64,000 nucleotides of DNA from Gammaproteobacteria bacterium (GCA_028284675.1 JANQRI010000041.1:1-64000), one strand, 5' to 3'; numbered from the stretch's first letter, positions 25,276 to 34,644 are shown. Translations and numbers: made by a program. Notes: a model not told the origin generated them from the sequence alone.

Positions 25276-25562
25276 GGCCTGTTCACACTCATTGCATTCA
25301 CCTGTTGGGCCTTAAAAAGCGCCAATCACCAACAGTAGGCGCTTTAAGCGAAGCACGAGGAGAGAAGTTTGGTTATTCCAAATAAGCGACGCGCAACGCC
25401 GAGTGGCGTTTTTTAAGACCCAACCCGAAGGGCCGGGACCGTTTTTGCGCCCGGCGGCGTTATCATTCGCTTATGTGGAATAACCACATCACGCTCATTC
25501 TGCCTTGCCGGACACAAAAACGGCCTCCGGCAGGTGCATGCAATGAGTGTGAACAGGCCCTA
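25273..25562. mobile_element. 290-bp MITE-like element with 32-bp terminal inverted repeats
   Basis: The 32 bases at 25273-25304 and 25531-25562 are reverse complements with one mismatch. The outer 24 bases (TAGGGCCTGTTCACACTC plus ATTGCA) match perfectly. TA flanks or forms both ends, consistent with TA target duplication. The inside has no gene but several nested palindromes: AAAGCGCC/GGCGCTTT, TGGTTATTCC/GGAATAACCA about 90 bases apart, and the terminator AACGCC/GGCGTT plus T run. It lies between two convergent genes. A 17-base identical end occurs at 42858-42874. No transposase in the window; a transposase elsewhere would have to move it. Confidence 0.75.
25395..25414 (+). terminator. Intrinsic terminator inside the inverted-repeat element
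   Basis: AACGCC, GAGT tetraloop, GGCGTT, then TTTT. A compact plus-strand terminator that would stop transcripts from the small membrane protein gene before they run antisense into the kinase gene. Confidence 0.6.
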
Positions 25563-25574
25563 GGATTTTCTTCT

Positions 25575-28142
25575 TCAAAATGAAGGTGTTTTGCGGCCAT
25601 TGGTGTTTTGGAGCTGCTGCGCGATGATGTTCTGCTGGCACTTTCTCAATGCCATTGCGAATTCTGCCCCTGTCTGAAAACGTTTGTCCGCGTCTTTAAA
25701 CATGGCTTTATTGATCACTGCTTTAACGCAGACTGGCAGCGCCGGCCGGATTTGCAGAATGTCTACAGGCTCTTCATTGGCGATTTTATACATCAGGGTT
25801 GAGATGCTTTCGGATGCGAACGGTAATTCGCCGGTAAGCAGTTGAAAAAATGTAACCGCCAGGGAAAATAAGTCAGACCTTCCGTCCACAGTTTCGCCGG
25901 CCAGTTGCTCCGGAGACATAAAGGATGGAGTGCCCAGTATCGTCCCGGTTTTGGTTTTGGAGGCATCAGCAATATGAGCGACGCCAAAGTCAGTAATCGT
26001 TGGTTTTTTGGTGCGGCGATCATAGATAATGTTTGCCGGTTTGATGTCGCGATGTACGACATTTTGATTGTGAGCATAGTTTAATGCGTCGGTGACCTGG
26101 ATCATGATGTTGAAAAGGTCGCTGACTTTAAGCAGGTTTTCTTTCTTTGCATATTTTGACATATCCACACCTTGTAGATAATCCATCGCGATATATGCAA
26201 GGTCCTGATCTTCGCCGACATCGTAAATGGTGACGATATTATAGTGATTGAGTCTGCCGGCGGTTTTCGCCTCACGGAAAAAGCGCTGTTTAACCTCCTC
26301 AAGTTTGTCTTCTTCAAATTCTGCAGACAACGGCATGGTTTTTATCGCGACTGTCCGGCCGATTTTCGGGTCGTTGCCCAGGTATACCGTGCCCATAGCG
26401 CCTCTGCCGAGTTCGCCTTCAATTTGATAGCGACCCAGCATGGGTTTTTGTACTCCGTCTTTAGCGATAACCAATGTACTTTCAGCATTAGTGCCGGGTT
26501 TGCCAAGCACGACGGCATTGCTGGTTTGCAGGTTTTTTCGAACGCGATCTTTAGCGTCCCGGTAATCGGATTTGTGGGAGCGAATGAAACGGAATACATT
26601 AACCGCTTTGTTGAATTGTCTTTTGCGTTCATAGTCGAGTCCCAGGTTATATGTCAGGGACAGCAGCTCTTCATCCATTTTACAGCCACGGTATTTTTCA
26701 AAAGCCAAATCAAACTGACCTTGTGTGTGGTATGCCTGTCCGAGCAGGCGGTTGGAATTTGACAGTTCCTGTTGATAAAACTTTATGCGCTGTAGCACCA
26801 GGTTTTTAAAGCCAAGCAGCATATTGCCGAGCACCAGTGCAGAGATTGCACCCATTAATGGTATCCAGCTGAATAAAAATGCCATTGTTACAAAGTGTAT
26901 GTTAAACAGTATAACCAGAAATAGACTGGTAACAGCGATTCCGGTGCCGGTATTCAGTCTGGGCAGAAAATAAGCCAGATAAAAACCAACCAGAATTAAA
27001 GCCAGATACCGAAACCAATAACTCCAGGTCGGTTGATTGAATAAGTCTTTTTGCAGGAGGCTTGAAATAGTATGTGCCTCTATTAACACCGGCGGCATCA
27101 TAATATTGAGCGGGGTGGGGTATTTATTAGTCAGTTTACTGCTGGTCGGGCCGATCAAAACAACTTTATCGGAGAAAGTGCTGGGCTGAATTTCTCCGCT
27201 CAGTACTTTGGCGAAAGAATAAACTTTAAACGGCGGTATGTTGTTTTTCGCTTTGTAAAAAAAAGGCAGGGTTCTGAATTTGGTATCGGTGGGGATGACG
27301 CGGTCGCCATAGGTGACTCCGTTGCCATGTATGATTTGTATTTTATCCTGGTTGCCGGTCTTAGCGGCGACCACCTGGAGTGCAAAAGAGGGTAAAAATT
27401 GATCACCATAGGGAAATACAATCGGTCTGGCGCTGATGTCTTCGCCTGATACCGGCTTCCCGATTCCCAATCCCAATCCGGCCGCGCCACTGCCGAGTTC
27501 ATTGACCGGAGTAATCAGGTTTTCAATATAAACAGCATGTTCGGGGTGCAGCCATTCAGGTATATGTTTGTAAATAGCGGGTTGTTCGCCCCGGATAGTG
27601 TCAACTGTATGCCGGGCTATTGTGCCCGGTATTTCAGGCAGTGAGCTCAGTGGTATTTGGCTGCTGGTAAAAGGCACGGATAAAATGACATTGCCGGCGC
27701 CGGTGAAGCTGCGGGCCAGCGTTTGGTCGGTGTTTAGTTTTTGTATCGCGCGGTTTAATAACAGTGTACCGGCTTGCTCATCGTTTCCACTATTATTTTG
27801 GTTTTTGAGTTTATTCAGTGCGGCTAATCCCAGCTCATTTTGACGGTTTTCCAATGCCAGATAAGGCGCGATTACCGAGGCGTTTGCTTTGCTGAGCAGC
27901 CGTGTCATGCGTGCCAGCGACTCGCGGTTCCATGGCCAGGGTCCCAGTGTATCCAAAGAAGCGTCATCAATGGCTATAACGACGATTTCGTCGCTGGGTG
28001 GGCGCACCGGAGTCACCCTAAGCCCAAGGTTATATACAGCGATATCCAGTGATCGTACGAACCCGGACCCCATAGCAAGCATAAGCACCAGGGCGACGGC
28101 AAAGCCAACGATCTTATCGGTATTTTGATCTTTCATAGCCAC
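25575..28142 (-). CDS. CHASE2-domain Ser/Thr protein kinase
   Basis: 855 residues. N-terminal anchor at about 12-30, extracytoplasmic CHASE2 sensor to about 375 (IVVIAIDDASLDTLGPWPW is the hallmark), then three membrane helices at about 380-450. A short TPR-like segment follows (RLLGQAYHTQGQFDLAFEKY), and the C-terminal kinase starts at about residue 570. Kinase motifs are complete: Gly loop GRGAMG (579-584), Lys601, HRD 697-699 with KPAN, DFG 718-720 and APE-like SPE. It should sense an external signal and phosphorylate Ser/Thr. No FHA protein or PP2C phosphatase lies next to it. Its 3' end is 13 bases from the MITE-like element. Confidence 0.93.
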   Translation of the reverse strand: MAMKDQNTDKIVGFAVALVLMLAMGSGFVRSLDIAVYNLGLRVTPVRPPSDEIVVIAIDDASLDTLGPWPWNRESLARMTRLLSKANASVIAPYLALENRQNELGLAALNKLKNQNNSGNDEQAGTLLLNRAIQKLNTDQTLARSFTGAGNVILSVPFTSSQIPLSSLPEIPGTIARHTVDTIRGEQPAIYKHIPEWLHPEHAVYIENLITPVNELGSGAAGLGLGIGKPVSGEDISARPIVFPYGDQFLPSFALQVVAAKTGNQDKIQIIHGNGVTYGDRVIPTDTKFRTLPFFYKAKNNIPPFKVYSFAKVLSGEIQPSTFSDKVVLIGPTSSKLTNKYPTPLNIMMPPVLIEAHTISSLLQKDLFNQPTWSYWFRYLALILVGFYLAYFLPRLNTGTGIAVTSLFLVILFNIHFVTMAFLFSWIPLMGAISALVLGNMLLGFKNLVLQRIKFYQQELSNSNRLLGQAYHTQGQFDLAFEKYRGCKMDEELLSLTYNLGLDYERKRQFNKAVNVFRFIRSHKSDYRDAKDRVRKNLQTSNAVVLGKPGTNAESTLVIAKDGVQKPMLGRYQIEGELGRGAMGTVYLGNDPKIGRTVAIKTMPLSAEFEEDKLEEVKQRFFREAKTAGRLNHYNIVTIYDVGEDQDLAYIAMDYLQGVDMSKYAKKENLLKVSDLFNIMIQVTDALNYAHNQNVVHRDIKPANIIYDRRTKKPTITDFGVAHIADASKTKTGTILGTPSFMSPEQLAGETVDGRSDLFSLAVTFFQLLTGELPFASESISTLMYKIANEEPVDILQIRPALPVCVKAVINKAMFKDADKRFQTGAEFAMALRKCQQNIIAQQLQNTNGRKTPSF

Positions 28143-28738
28143 TTGGCATTTATCGGCATGTAGCGCTATTTTTTGCGGTAAAAGAATATAACAGTAAAAG
28201 GGTAGAAAATATAAGCACTTATTGAGTAAATATGGAAATTTGCTTTATGTTTTTGCGGCATCTTTGACTGAGAATTTAAGGTATTCTGTATATGGCTGAG
28301 GGTGTTAATTAATTCTGGTGAAATTAAACCGGTATTCGTTAAGTATTTCAGTGACTTAGCTGTTTAATTCTGTTGAGGTAAATGATGCGTTGCAGCCTTT
28401 TCCTGAAAAAAACCGCTATTTGGCCGTAACAATTTCTAATAGCTGTAATTCTGGGATTCCTGCAGGCATCGTGAGCAGGTTTTCGGGCTGATAAAGGCAT
28501 AAAAAGTATGGTCTTTTGAAATTTGTGCCGCTTCCTGCCCCGGCCTGGGATTGTGCTTGCAGTGGATTTCCACTACTCTTTTGCGTCCCGGGCGTATGGG
28601 CCTGAATTTTTCAGGGGCTTTAAACCCTTCATGTATCCGGGTTGGGAATATTCCGCATCGCGCAGACGGGTGGTTTGCCGGTTTTTTTGATAAATGCAAG
28701 TACTTTCGCAATTACATTTACGCAAATAAAGGTTGGAT
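28143..28738. other. 596-bp gene-free region between kinase and gltA promoters
   Basis: The kinase gene and gltA diverge from here, so both promoters must lie inside. I see a TTGACT at 28264 without a good -10 partner and a small CCTGAA/TTCAGG hairpin near 28601. Open frames here (28436-28711 minus, 28551-28847 plus) lack ribosome sites or recognisable protein character. I see no RNA gene. Confidence 0.5.
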
Positions 28739-30031
28739 ATGTCAGATTCAAAAGTCGTTTTACAGGATTCGAAATCGGGCCAGGCACATGAACTGCCCGT
28801 ACACCAAGGGACTTATGGTGCGCCGGTCATTGATATTACTTCGCTGAACAAGCAAACGGGGTATTTCACCTACGACCCGGGCTTTGTATCTACCGCCAGC
28901 TGTAAAAGCGACATCACTTATCTTGATGGCAATGAAGGCGAGTTAATGTATCGGGGCTATCCGATAGAGCAGCTGGCTGAAAAATGTAATTTTTTAGAAG
29001 TATGTTATTTGTTATTGCATGGCGAGCTGCCAAATGTCGGCGAAAAAGAATCTTTTGAGAATTCGATTGTCACACATACCTTAATTAATGAAAGTCTGTT
29101 GAATTTCTTTAAAGGCTTTCACTATGATGCTCACCCGATGGCGATGATGACCGGAGTTGTCGGGTCATTATCCGCTTTTTATCATGACTCGCTTGATATT
29201 CAGAATCCCCAACACCGCATGGAAACCGCGCACCGCCTGATCGCAAAAATGCCGACGATAGCGGCAGCAGCATATAAACATCGTATGGGTGAACCTTTTA
29301 TGTATCCGCAAAATCATCTGAACTATTGCGGTAACTTTTTACATATGATGTATGCGCGCCCGGTCGAGGAGTATGAAGTGGACCCGATGGCAGAAAAAGC
29401 CCTGGATATACTGTTTATTCTGCATGCGGATCATGAGCAGAATGCGTCTACCTCAACAGTCAGGCTGGCAGGTTCTTCGGATGCAAATCCCTATGCGGCT
29501 ATTGCAGCAGGGATTGCCTGCTTGTGGGGTGCGGCCCATGGCGGGGCCAATGAGGCGGTTTTGAAAATGCTGGACGAAATAGGGGATGTTAAAAACATTG
29601 AAAAATACCTTGCCAAAGCAAAGGATAAGACGGACAGTTTCCGGCTTATGGGTTTTGGCCACAGGGTGTATAAGAATTTTGATCCGCGCGCGAAAATAAT
29701 CAAAACAATCTGTCACCAGGTTTTGGAAAAATACGGTGATGATCCGCGCATGGAATTGGCAATGCGTCTGGAAGAGATAGCACTAAAAGATGAGTATTTT
29801 ATTGAGCGAAAGTTATACCCAAACGTTGATTTTTACTCAGGCATAATTTACAGCGCACTAAAATTTCCAGTAGAGATGTTTACAGTGATGTTTGCGATAG
29901 CCCGAACCGCCGGTTGGATTTCTCATTGGATAGAAATGATAGCTGACCCCTCTAAAAAGATTGGGCGGCCGCGTCAGTTATATACCGGTCCGGCGTCCAG
30001 AAATGTTCCTGATATCAGTCAACGGGGTTAA
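28739..30031 (+). CDS. gltA: Citrate synthase (type II)
   Basis: 430 residues, the size of Gram-negative hexameric NADH-sensitive enzymes. Condenses oxaloacetate and acetyl-CoA at entry to the TCA cycle. Active-site His267 (WGAAHGGANEA) and His308 (GFGHRVYKNFDPRA) are present; the N-terminal domain with GFVSTASCKSDITYLDG matches the NADH-binding region of this type. The ATG at 28739 is preferred to a TTG six bases upstream. AAAGG lies just upstream. Confidence 0.98.
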   Translation: MSDSKVVLQDSKSGQAHELPVHQGTYGAPVIDITSLNKQTGYFTYDPGFVSTASCKSDITYLDGNEGELMYRGYPIEQLAEKCNFLEVCYLLLHGELPNVGEKESFENSIVTHTLINESLLNFFKGFHYDAHPMAMMTGVVGSLSAFYHDSLDIQNPQHRMETAHRLIAKMPTIAAAAYKHRMGEPFMYPQNHLNYCGNFLHMMYARPVEEYEVDPMAEKALDILFILHADHEQNASTSTVRLAGSSDANPYAAIAAGIACLWGAAHGGANEAVLKMLDEIGDVKNIEKYLAKAKDKTDSFRLMGFGHRVYKNFDPRAKIIKTICHQVLEKYGDDPRMELAMRLEEIALKDEYFIERKLYPNVDFYSGIIYSALKFPVEMFTVMFAIARTAGWISHWIEMIADPSKKIGRPRQLYTGPASRNVPDISQRG

Positions 30032-30108
30032 ACTCGGTCTCGTAAGCAACTGATGTTGCGGGAGCTCGAAGTAGAACAGGTTTGAGTTCCTGCCGGGTGC
30101 CTGCACAC

Positions 30109-30255
30109 TCAATATTTTTCAGCGCGCTGTCGTGTGCCTGAAGCGGTTGATTCGCTTTTTAGATATTGCAGGTAATTTTGCATTGCATGATCATGTTGCT
30201 TTTTCAATAAAGCCTGTTGGGTGCGGGAAGTATTATCTTGTTTTCGTAGTCTCAT
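30109..30255 (-). CDS. Possible small protein of 48 residues
   Basis: An ATG-to-TGA frame in the gltA-ttcA spacer coding a charged, helical, Gln-rich peptide: starts MRLRKQDNTS, contains TQQALLKKQ and YLQYLKSES, ends RQRAEKY. Amino acid use is protein-like and free of rare residues, but the ribosome site is weak. No family recognised. It could equally be a chance frame over the gltA 3' region. An AAGCG/CGCTT hairpin with T run for the plus strand lies inside at 30141-30160. Confidence 0.35.
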   Translation of the reverse strand: MRLRKQDNTSRTQQALLKKQHDHAMQNYLQYLKSESTASGTRQRAEKY

Positions 30256-30390
30256 AAGGTTTCGTCCGCTTGATTGATTTTAAATATTCGATGTCATCAG
30301 GTTGGACTACAATTATCGGTAACGTAGAGTAAAGCTTTAGTGTTATGGATAAAATCTTATCTCATAACAGTGTGGTTATAGCAGTATGGG

Positions 30391-30405
30391 TGAGATAGGC
30401 TCTAG
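30391..30405. repeat. 15-bp element end, inverted relative to 46177-46191
   Basis: TGAGATAGGCTCTAG is the exact reverse complement of the sequence at the cysB stop. It resembles the TAGGGCCTGTT end of the 290-bp element (TAG-purine-GCCT-purine-T). The spacer 30256-30467 around it otherwise shows only an ATAAC-N6-GTTAT dyad near 30364. Confidence 0.5.
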
Positions 30406-30467
30406 TTAATTATTGAGTTCAAAAGAGTTTTACCTGGTCTGTGTATGATAGTGGGTACAATGTAAGT

Positions 30468-31352
30468 ATGGAGAATATTCAAGTCGATACCAGCAATGAA
30501 TCCCGATTGACGTTTCGTGAAAGCAAGTCGGTTAACCAGCGCAAACTTGAGAAGCGGTTGCGTCGTAATGTTGGTGAGGCTATTCGGGATTTTAATATGA
30601 TTGAAGAGGGCGACCGGGTTATGGTTTGCCTGTCCGGTGGCAAAGACTCATATACCATGTTGGATATATTGTTGAGCCTGCAGCGTAATGCGCCGGTAAA
30701 TTTCGATTTGTTTGCAGTAAACCTTGATCAAAAACAACCGGGTTTTCCTGAGCATGTATTGCCGGATTATTTAACCGCACTTGGGGTACCCTTTCATATA
30801 TTGGCCCAGGATACCTACAGTGTCGTTAAACGCGTGATTCCTGAAGGCAAAACCATGTGCGGTCTATGTTCGCGATTACGCCGTGGTGCATTGTATACCT
30901 TCGCGCAAGAGCAGGGTTTTACCAAGATAGCATTGGGCCACCACCGTGATGATATTATTGAAACACTGTTCTTAAATATGTTTTATGGAGCAAAGCTTAA
31001 AACCATGCCGCCGAAACTCCGTAGTGATGACAATAGGCATATAGTGATCAGGCCTTTGGCGTATTGTCAGGAGAGTGATATAGAAAAATATTCTGATTTG
31101 CGTGGCCACCCCATTATTCCGTGTAATCTATGCGGATCCCAAACCCATTTGCAGCGTGTCGCGATTAAAAAAATGTTACGTGACTGGGAGCAGGAATTCC
31201 CGGGCCGGGTTGAAAGTATTTTTAACAGTATGCGCAATGTTGCGCCCTCGCATTTGATGGATTCTGCGCTTTATGATTTTGCGTCACTTGAAAAAGAGCG
31301 CATAAGTGGCGGCAACGAAGAGGATAAAGAGCTATCGAGCCCAACTCAGTAG
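30468..31352 (+). CDS. ttcA: tRNA 2-thiocytidine(32) synthetase
   Basis: 294 residues from the ATG at 30468 (a GTG at 30441 would add 9). Inserts sulfur at C32 of certain tRNAs using ATP and a 4Fe-4S cluster. Visible: PP-loop SGGKDS, the cluster cysteines in MCGLCSRLRRG and IPCNLCGSQ, and the family signature ALGHHRDDIIETLFLNMFYGAKLKTMPPKL (in parts). Convergent with the ABC importer operon, 17 bases away. Confidence 0.95.
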   Translation: MENIQVDTSNESRLTFRESKSVNQRKLEKRLRRNVGEAIRDFNMIEEGDRVMVCLSGGKDSYTMLDILLSLQRNAPVNFDLFAVNLDQKQPGFPEHVLPDYLTALGVPFHILAQDTYSVVKRVIPEGKTMCGLCSRLRRGALYTFAQEQGFTKIALGHHRDDIIETLFLNMFYGAKLKTMPPKLRSDDNRHIVIRPLAYCQESDIEKYSDLRGHPIIPCNLCGSQTHLQRVAIKKMLRDWEQEFPGRVESIFNSMRNVAPSHLMDSALYDFASLEKERISGGNEEDKELSSPTQ

Positions 31353-31369
31353 CAGGTGATGACGGTTCG

Positions 31370-32845
31370 TTATGATCGCAGTCCTTTGGATATCAGCAAT
31401 CGCTCCGCCAAATCAAAACTATACTGCACCAGCAGCGCCAGTAATGCTGCCGGGATAGCCCCCTCCAATATCAGGCTTGTATCATCCAGGCGTATTCCGG
31501 TTAGTATGGGTTGGCCATAACCGCCGGCACCGATAAGTGCTCCCAGGGTTGCAGTGCCGACATTAATCACCGCTGATGTTTTAATACCGGCCAGAATGCT
31601 TCGCGTTGCCAATGGTAATTCAACCAACCGGAGTCTGGCAGTACGGCTTAGCCCGAGAGCTTTTGCCGATTCACGTACCGGTGGGGCGATATCATGCAGG
31701 CCGGTATGAGTGTTGCGTATGATGGGTAACAGGCTGTATAGAAAAAGAGCCGCGATTGCCGGAGGGCTTCCAATGCCCAGTAGTGGGATCATGAACACCA
31801 GTAGTGCCAGTGATGGGATGGTTTGAATAATCGCAGTGCAGCTTAATATAAATTGTCCGAGCCGGGTATTAAGGTAAGCAGCGATGCCTAACGGTAGTGC
31901 AACGAGAATTGCTGCTCCCAATGATATTCCAACCAATACCAGGTGTTCAATTGAATGACGAACCAGTCTGGACCACCGTGAATCAATTACAATTTCCGAA
32001 TTTACATTCAGCTGTGTGCTCAGGTATTTTGCAGCAACTTCCGCTTCCGGTACACGCTCCAGTTTTGCCTGCATATTCATTGTTGTCATTGCGTCGGCAG
32101 TAATGACGTTTTCAAGACGTTTAAGCTGCCTGATGACTTGCGGTGCGCTTTGCTCCAGCTCAAGCCGGTATAAAAATATCGCATTATATTCGGGGAAATA
32201 GTTCAGATCGTCATGCAGGATTTTGATATTGTAATAATGTATTTCCGCGTCAGTGGTATACAGGTCGATTACATCCAGTGATTCATTGGTCAGACCCCGG
32301 TATGCAAGATCATGATCCAGGCCGCGAACCTTTTTTTGAGGTAGACGGTAATGCGTTTGTAAGCCCGGCCAGCCATCTGACCGGTTGATAAATTCATTAC
32401 TGAAACCGATTTGTAACTCCGGATGGTTTGCGAGGTCTGAAATGGTATTGATCCCAAGCTCTGTGGCAGAAGCCGGGCGCATGCCCAGGGCATAAGTGTT
32501 ATTAAAGCCGATGGCCCGGGTTGCGGCAATGCCCAGCGGTTTTAATAATGCATGTAAGTCGGTATTTTTATCATGACCGGCAAAAATTTCATGTAGAAGA
32601 GTGCCGCTATATTCAGGATAGATATCAATATCGCCGCGCAGTAATGCACTCCATAAAACCCTTGTGCCCCCTAATTGTTTTTGATGTACGGTTTTGGCGC
32701 CGGTGATTTGCGAGGCCAGTTCTCCGAGAATAACCGACTCAGTAAATGTTTTGGAGGCAATTGTGATTTGTGATTCGGCCCGGCAGTTGAAACACTCGAA
32801 CAGCAGTATGGTAAATATAAAGATTTTGATTTTATTTGCGGTCAT
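31370..32845 (-). CDS. ABC importer: substrate-binding domain fused in front of permease domain (OpuBC/ProWX type)
   Basis: 491 residues. Signal peptide to about residue 23, then an OpuAC-type binding domain to about 285 (ITIASKTFTESVILGELASQ, GDIDIYPEYSGT, IDLYTTDAEI are family hallmarks). The permease domain of five or six helices follows from about 300 to 485 (LPLGIAAYLN, IQTIPSLALLVFMIPLLGIG, and the EAA loop ESAKALGLSRTARLRLVELPLA). Substrates of this class are glycine betaine, choline, carnitine or ergothioneine. Fusions usually put the permease first; here the binding domain comes first. The ATPase gene ends 9 bases upstream. Confidence 0.9.
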   Translation of the reverse strand: MTANKIKIFIFTILLFECFNCRAESQITIASKTFTESVILGELASQITGAKTVHQKQLGGTRVLWSALLRGDIDIYPEYSGTLLHEIFAGHDKNTDLHALLKPLGIAATRAIGFNNTYALGMRPASATELGINTISDLANHPELQIGFSNEFINRSDGWPGLQTHYRLPQKKVRGLDHDLAYRGLTNESLDVIDLYTTDAEIHYYNIKILHDDLNYFPEYNAIFLYRLELEQSAPQVIRQLKRLENVITADAMTTMNMQAKLERVPEAEVAAKYLSTQLNVNSEIVIDSRWSRLVRHSIEHLVLVGISLGAAILVALPLGIAAYLNTRLGQFILSCTAIIQTIPSLALLVFMIPLLGIGSPPAIAALFLYSLLPIIRNTHTGLHDIAPPVRESAKALGLSRTARLRLVELPLATRSILAGIKTSAVINVGTATLGALIGAGGYGQPILTGIRLDDTSLILEGAIPAALLALLVQYSFDLAERLLISKGLRS

Positions 32846-32854
32846 AGTGTTTTG

Positions 32855-33598
32855 TTAACGCGCGATGATTGAAGGTGCGCGTTGCGCATTAATAAACTGT
32901 TCCACGAAAGGTTCATTCGGGTTTTCAATCAATTGCCTGGCCGTACCCTGTTGAACTATTTTCCCTGAGCGTAACAAAACGAGATGGTCTCCAAAGAAGC
33001 CGGCTTCGTTAAGATCATGGGTGACCATCAACACTGTTTTCCCGAGTTTTTGAAATATGGACTTCAGCTGGCTCTGCATTTCAAAGCGAATCATTGGGTC
33101 GAGTGCGCCCAGTGGCTCATCAAGTAACAGTAAGTCCGGATCAAGAATCAATGCACGCATTAACGCCACACGCTGTCGCTGACCACCCGAGAGTTGCGAG
33201 GGAAACCGTTTAAGCTGCCCGGCATCCAGCTGAGTGAGTTCAGCCAGTGATTGCAACCGTTGTTCCGCGGTGTCCGGGGCAAGCTTGATATGCCGGGGCA
33301 TCAACATAATATTATCCCGCGCACTGAGGTGCGGGAATAAACCGCCTTCCTGAATAACATAGCCCATCTGCCTTCTAAGCAGGTTTATATTTTGTGTGTT
33401 GATTTTCCCCTGTTTAAATAAAACCTCTCCCTGATCAGGTTTGATTAAACCGTTTATCATCTTCAGCAGCGTGCTTTTGCCGCAACCGCTGGGGCCGATA
33501 AGTATAGTGGTCTGTTGCCCGGTAATGTTTAAATGGGGAATATCCAATGCTACCTGGTTATCGAAGCTTTTTTGTATGTTGCTTAGAGTCAGCATCAA
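32855..33598 (-). CDS. ABC transporter ATP-binding protein (osmolyte/ergothioneine type)
   Basis: 247 residues. Walker A GPSGCGKST, Q-loop, signature LSGGQRQRVALMRAL, Walker B LLLLDEPLGALDP and switch His in MVTHDLNEA. It lacks the C-terminal CBS pair of ProV/OpuAA, so direct ionic-strength sensing by CBS is not expected. Second gene of the three-gene minus-strand operon: DUF3187 protein, ATPase, binding-permease protein. Confidence 0.93.
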   Translation of the reverse strand: MMLTLSNIQKSFDNQVALDIPHLNITGQQTTILIGPSGCGKSTLLKMINGLIKPDQGEVLFKQGKINTQNINLLRRQMGYVIQEGGLFPHLSARDNIMLMPRHIKLAPDTAEQRLQSLAELTQLDAGQLKRFPSQLSGGQRQRVALMRALILDPDLLLLDEPLGALDPMIRFEMQSQLKSIFQKLGKTVLMVTHDLNEAGFFGDHLVLLRSGKIVQQGTARQLIENPNEPFVEQFINAQRAPSIIAR

Positions 33599-33617
33599 AA
33601 TTTATCCATCGATTAAA

Positions 33618-34595
33618 CTATCGGTTGATCCGGAGATTGAAATGAAAATTAACATCAGGTGATGCATCCTCTTTAATATCTTCGGCTACCGCGAAATCGA
33701 ATTCAAACCGGTCTGTGATCTGCCAGGTTCCACCGATACTGAGTTGTAATACGTCGCTTAAAAAGGCGGTGCCAGGTGCCTTATAGAATTCTGTATGTGC
33801 CTCGAACTGTGCTTTAAATGCAAGCTGAGGCCATGTTTGCCATACAAGTCCCAGATTGCCATGAAATACGGTATTCTCCTGCAGCTCGGGTAATACATCG
33901 CCGTTACCAAGTTGCAATACACCGATTGTACCGTAAGAATTCAGCCGATTGCTGATGGTTTTTTTGCCTGCCAACCAGACAGATAAGTCTGCTGCCCCGC
34001 TGCCGTTTAGTGTTTCGCTGTCACCGGTGGGCAGTTTCAAGCCGGCCCAAAGGCTGTATGCCGAATGTTCGTTTGCATGTAACTGTCGCCCTGCGATCAG
34101 CTGAATGTCACCAAGCCCCGAATTGCGCCGGGTGAGTCTGAGTTGTTCGGTATTATTACGTTGATAAAAAAATAATAACCGGTCGCGCGGGTTCTCCAGT
34201 CGATCGCCCTGGCTAAAACCGAATGTATCATGATACTGTTCAATTGGCTGGTCCAGGAAACCGCCCGAATAAGCGATCAGTGGTAGAGATCCACGTATTG
34301 CCCAACCATCAGTCAGGCCGAAATCCATTGTCAGATTAAGCTGGTAAGTTTCACCGTCAATCAGTAACAGTGTATTTTCTGTGACGTCAATATTCAGCGT
34401 ATTGCTGATATTCAAAGATATGCTGGTTTGTATACGGCCCGCAGCTGGTAATTCAGCTGCAGTTGCCGATGGCAGGCCATGGATTAACACCAAAGGATTT
34501 TGGTCGCGGGTTTGCAAAGGTGTTGTGGTAGTGCCGGCGGTTACCGTCTTGGCTGTCAGAAGCGCTATCAGCAGACCGTAAGCATAGAGGTTCAT
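33618..34595 (-). CDS. DUF3187 outer-membrane beta-barrel protein
   Basis: 325 residues. Signal peptide to about residue 21 (LLIALLTAKTVTAG). The mature N terminus has the family sequence QNPLVLIHGLPSA, followed by about 10-12 amphipathic strands and a C-terminal FNLRINR strand. DUF3187 proteins are predicted outer-membrane barrels of unknown role. Being first in an operon with an osmolyte-type ABC importer, it could be the outer-membrane pore for that substrate (inference). A perfect palindrome lies 50 bases upstream of its start. Confidence 0.88.
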   Translation of the reverse strand: MNLYAYGLLIALLTAKTVTAGTTTTPLQTRDQNPLVLIHGLPSATAAELPAAGRIQTSISLNISNTLNIDVTENTLLLIDGETYQLNLTMDFGLTDGWAIRGSLPLIAYSGGFLDQPIEQYHDTFGFSQGDRLENPRDRLLFFYQRNNTEQLRLTRRNSGLGDIQLIAGRQLHANEHSAYSLWAGLKLPTGDSETLNGSGAADLSVWLAGKKTISNRLNSYGTIGVLQLGNGDVLPELQENTVFHGNLGLVWQTWPQLAFKAQFEAHTEFYKAPGTAFLSDVLQLSIGGTWQITDRFEFDFAVAEDIKEDASPDVNFHFNLRINR

Positions 34596-34644
34596 ATACG
34601 AGTATCACTGCAAGTCATCGTTTTATGATTGGTTTAAGCTTCAC

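Noticed and set aside
26244..26762. 172-codon open frame antisense to the CHASE2 kinase gene
   Set aside because: It lies wholly inside a well-supported kinase domain on the other strand, has no ribosome site, and its translation looks like a mirror of the kinase codons.
28436..28711. 91-codon minus-strand frame upstream of gltA
   Set aside because: Lies in the gltA control region, no ribosome site, His/Lys/Pro-rich and without recognisable features. Kept as non-coding.
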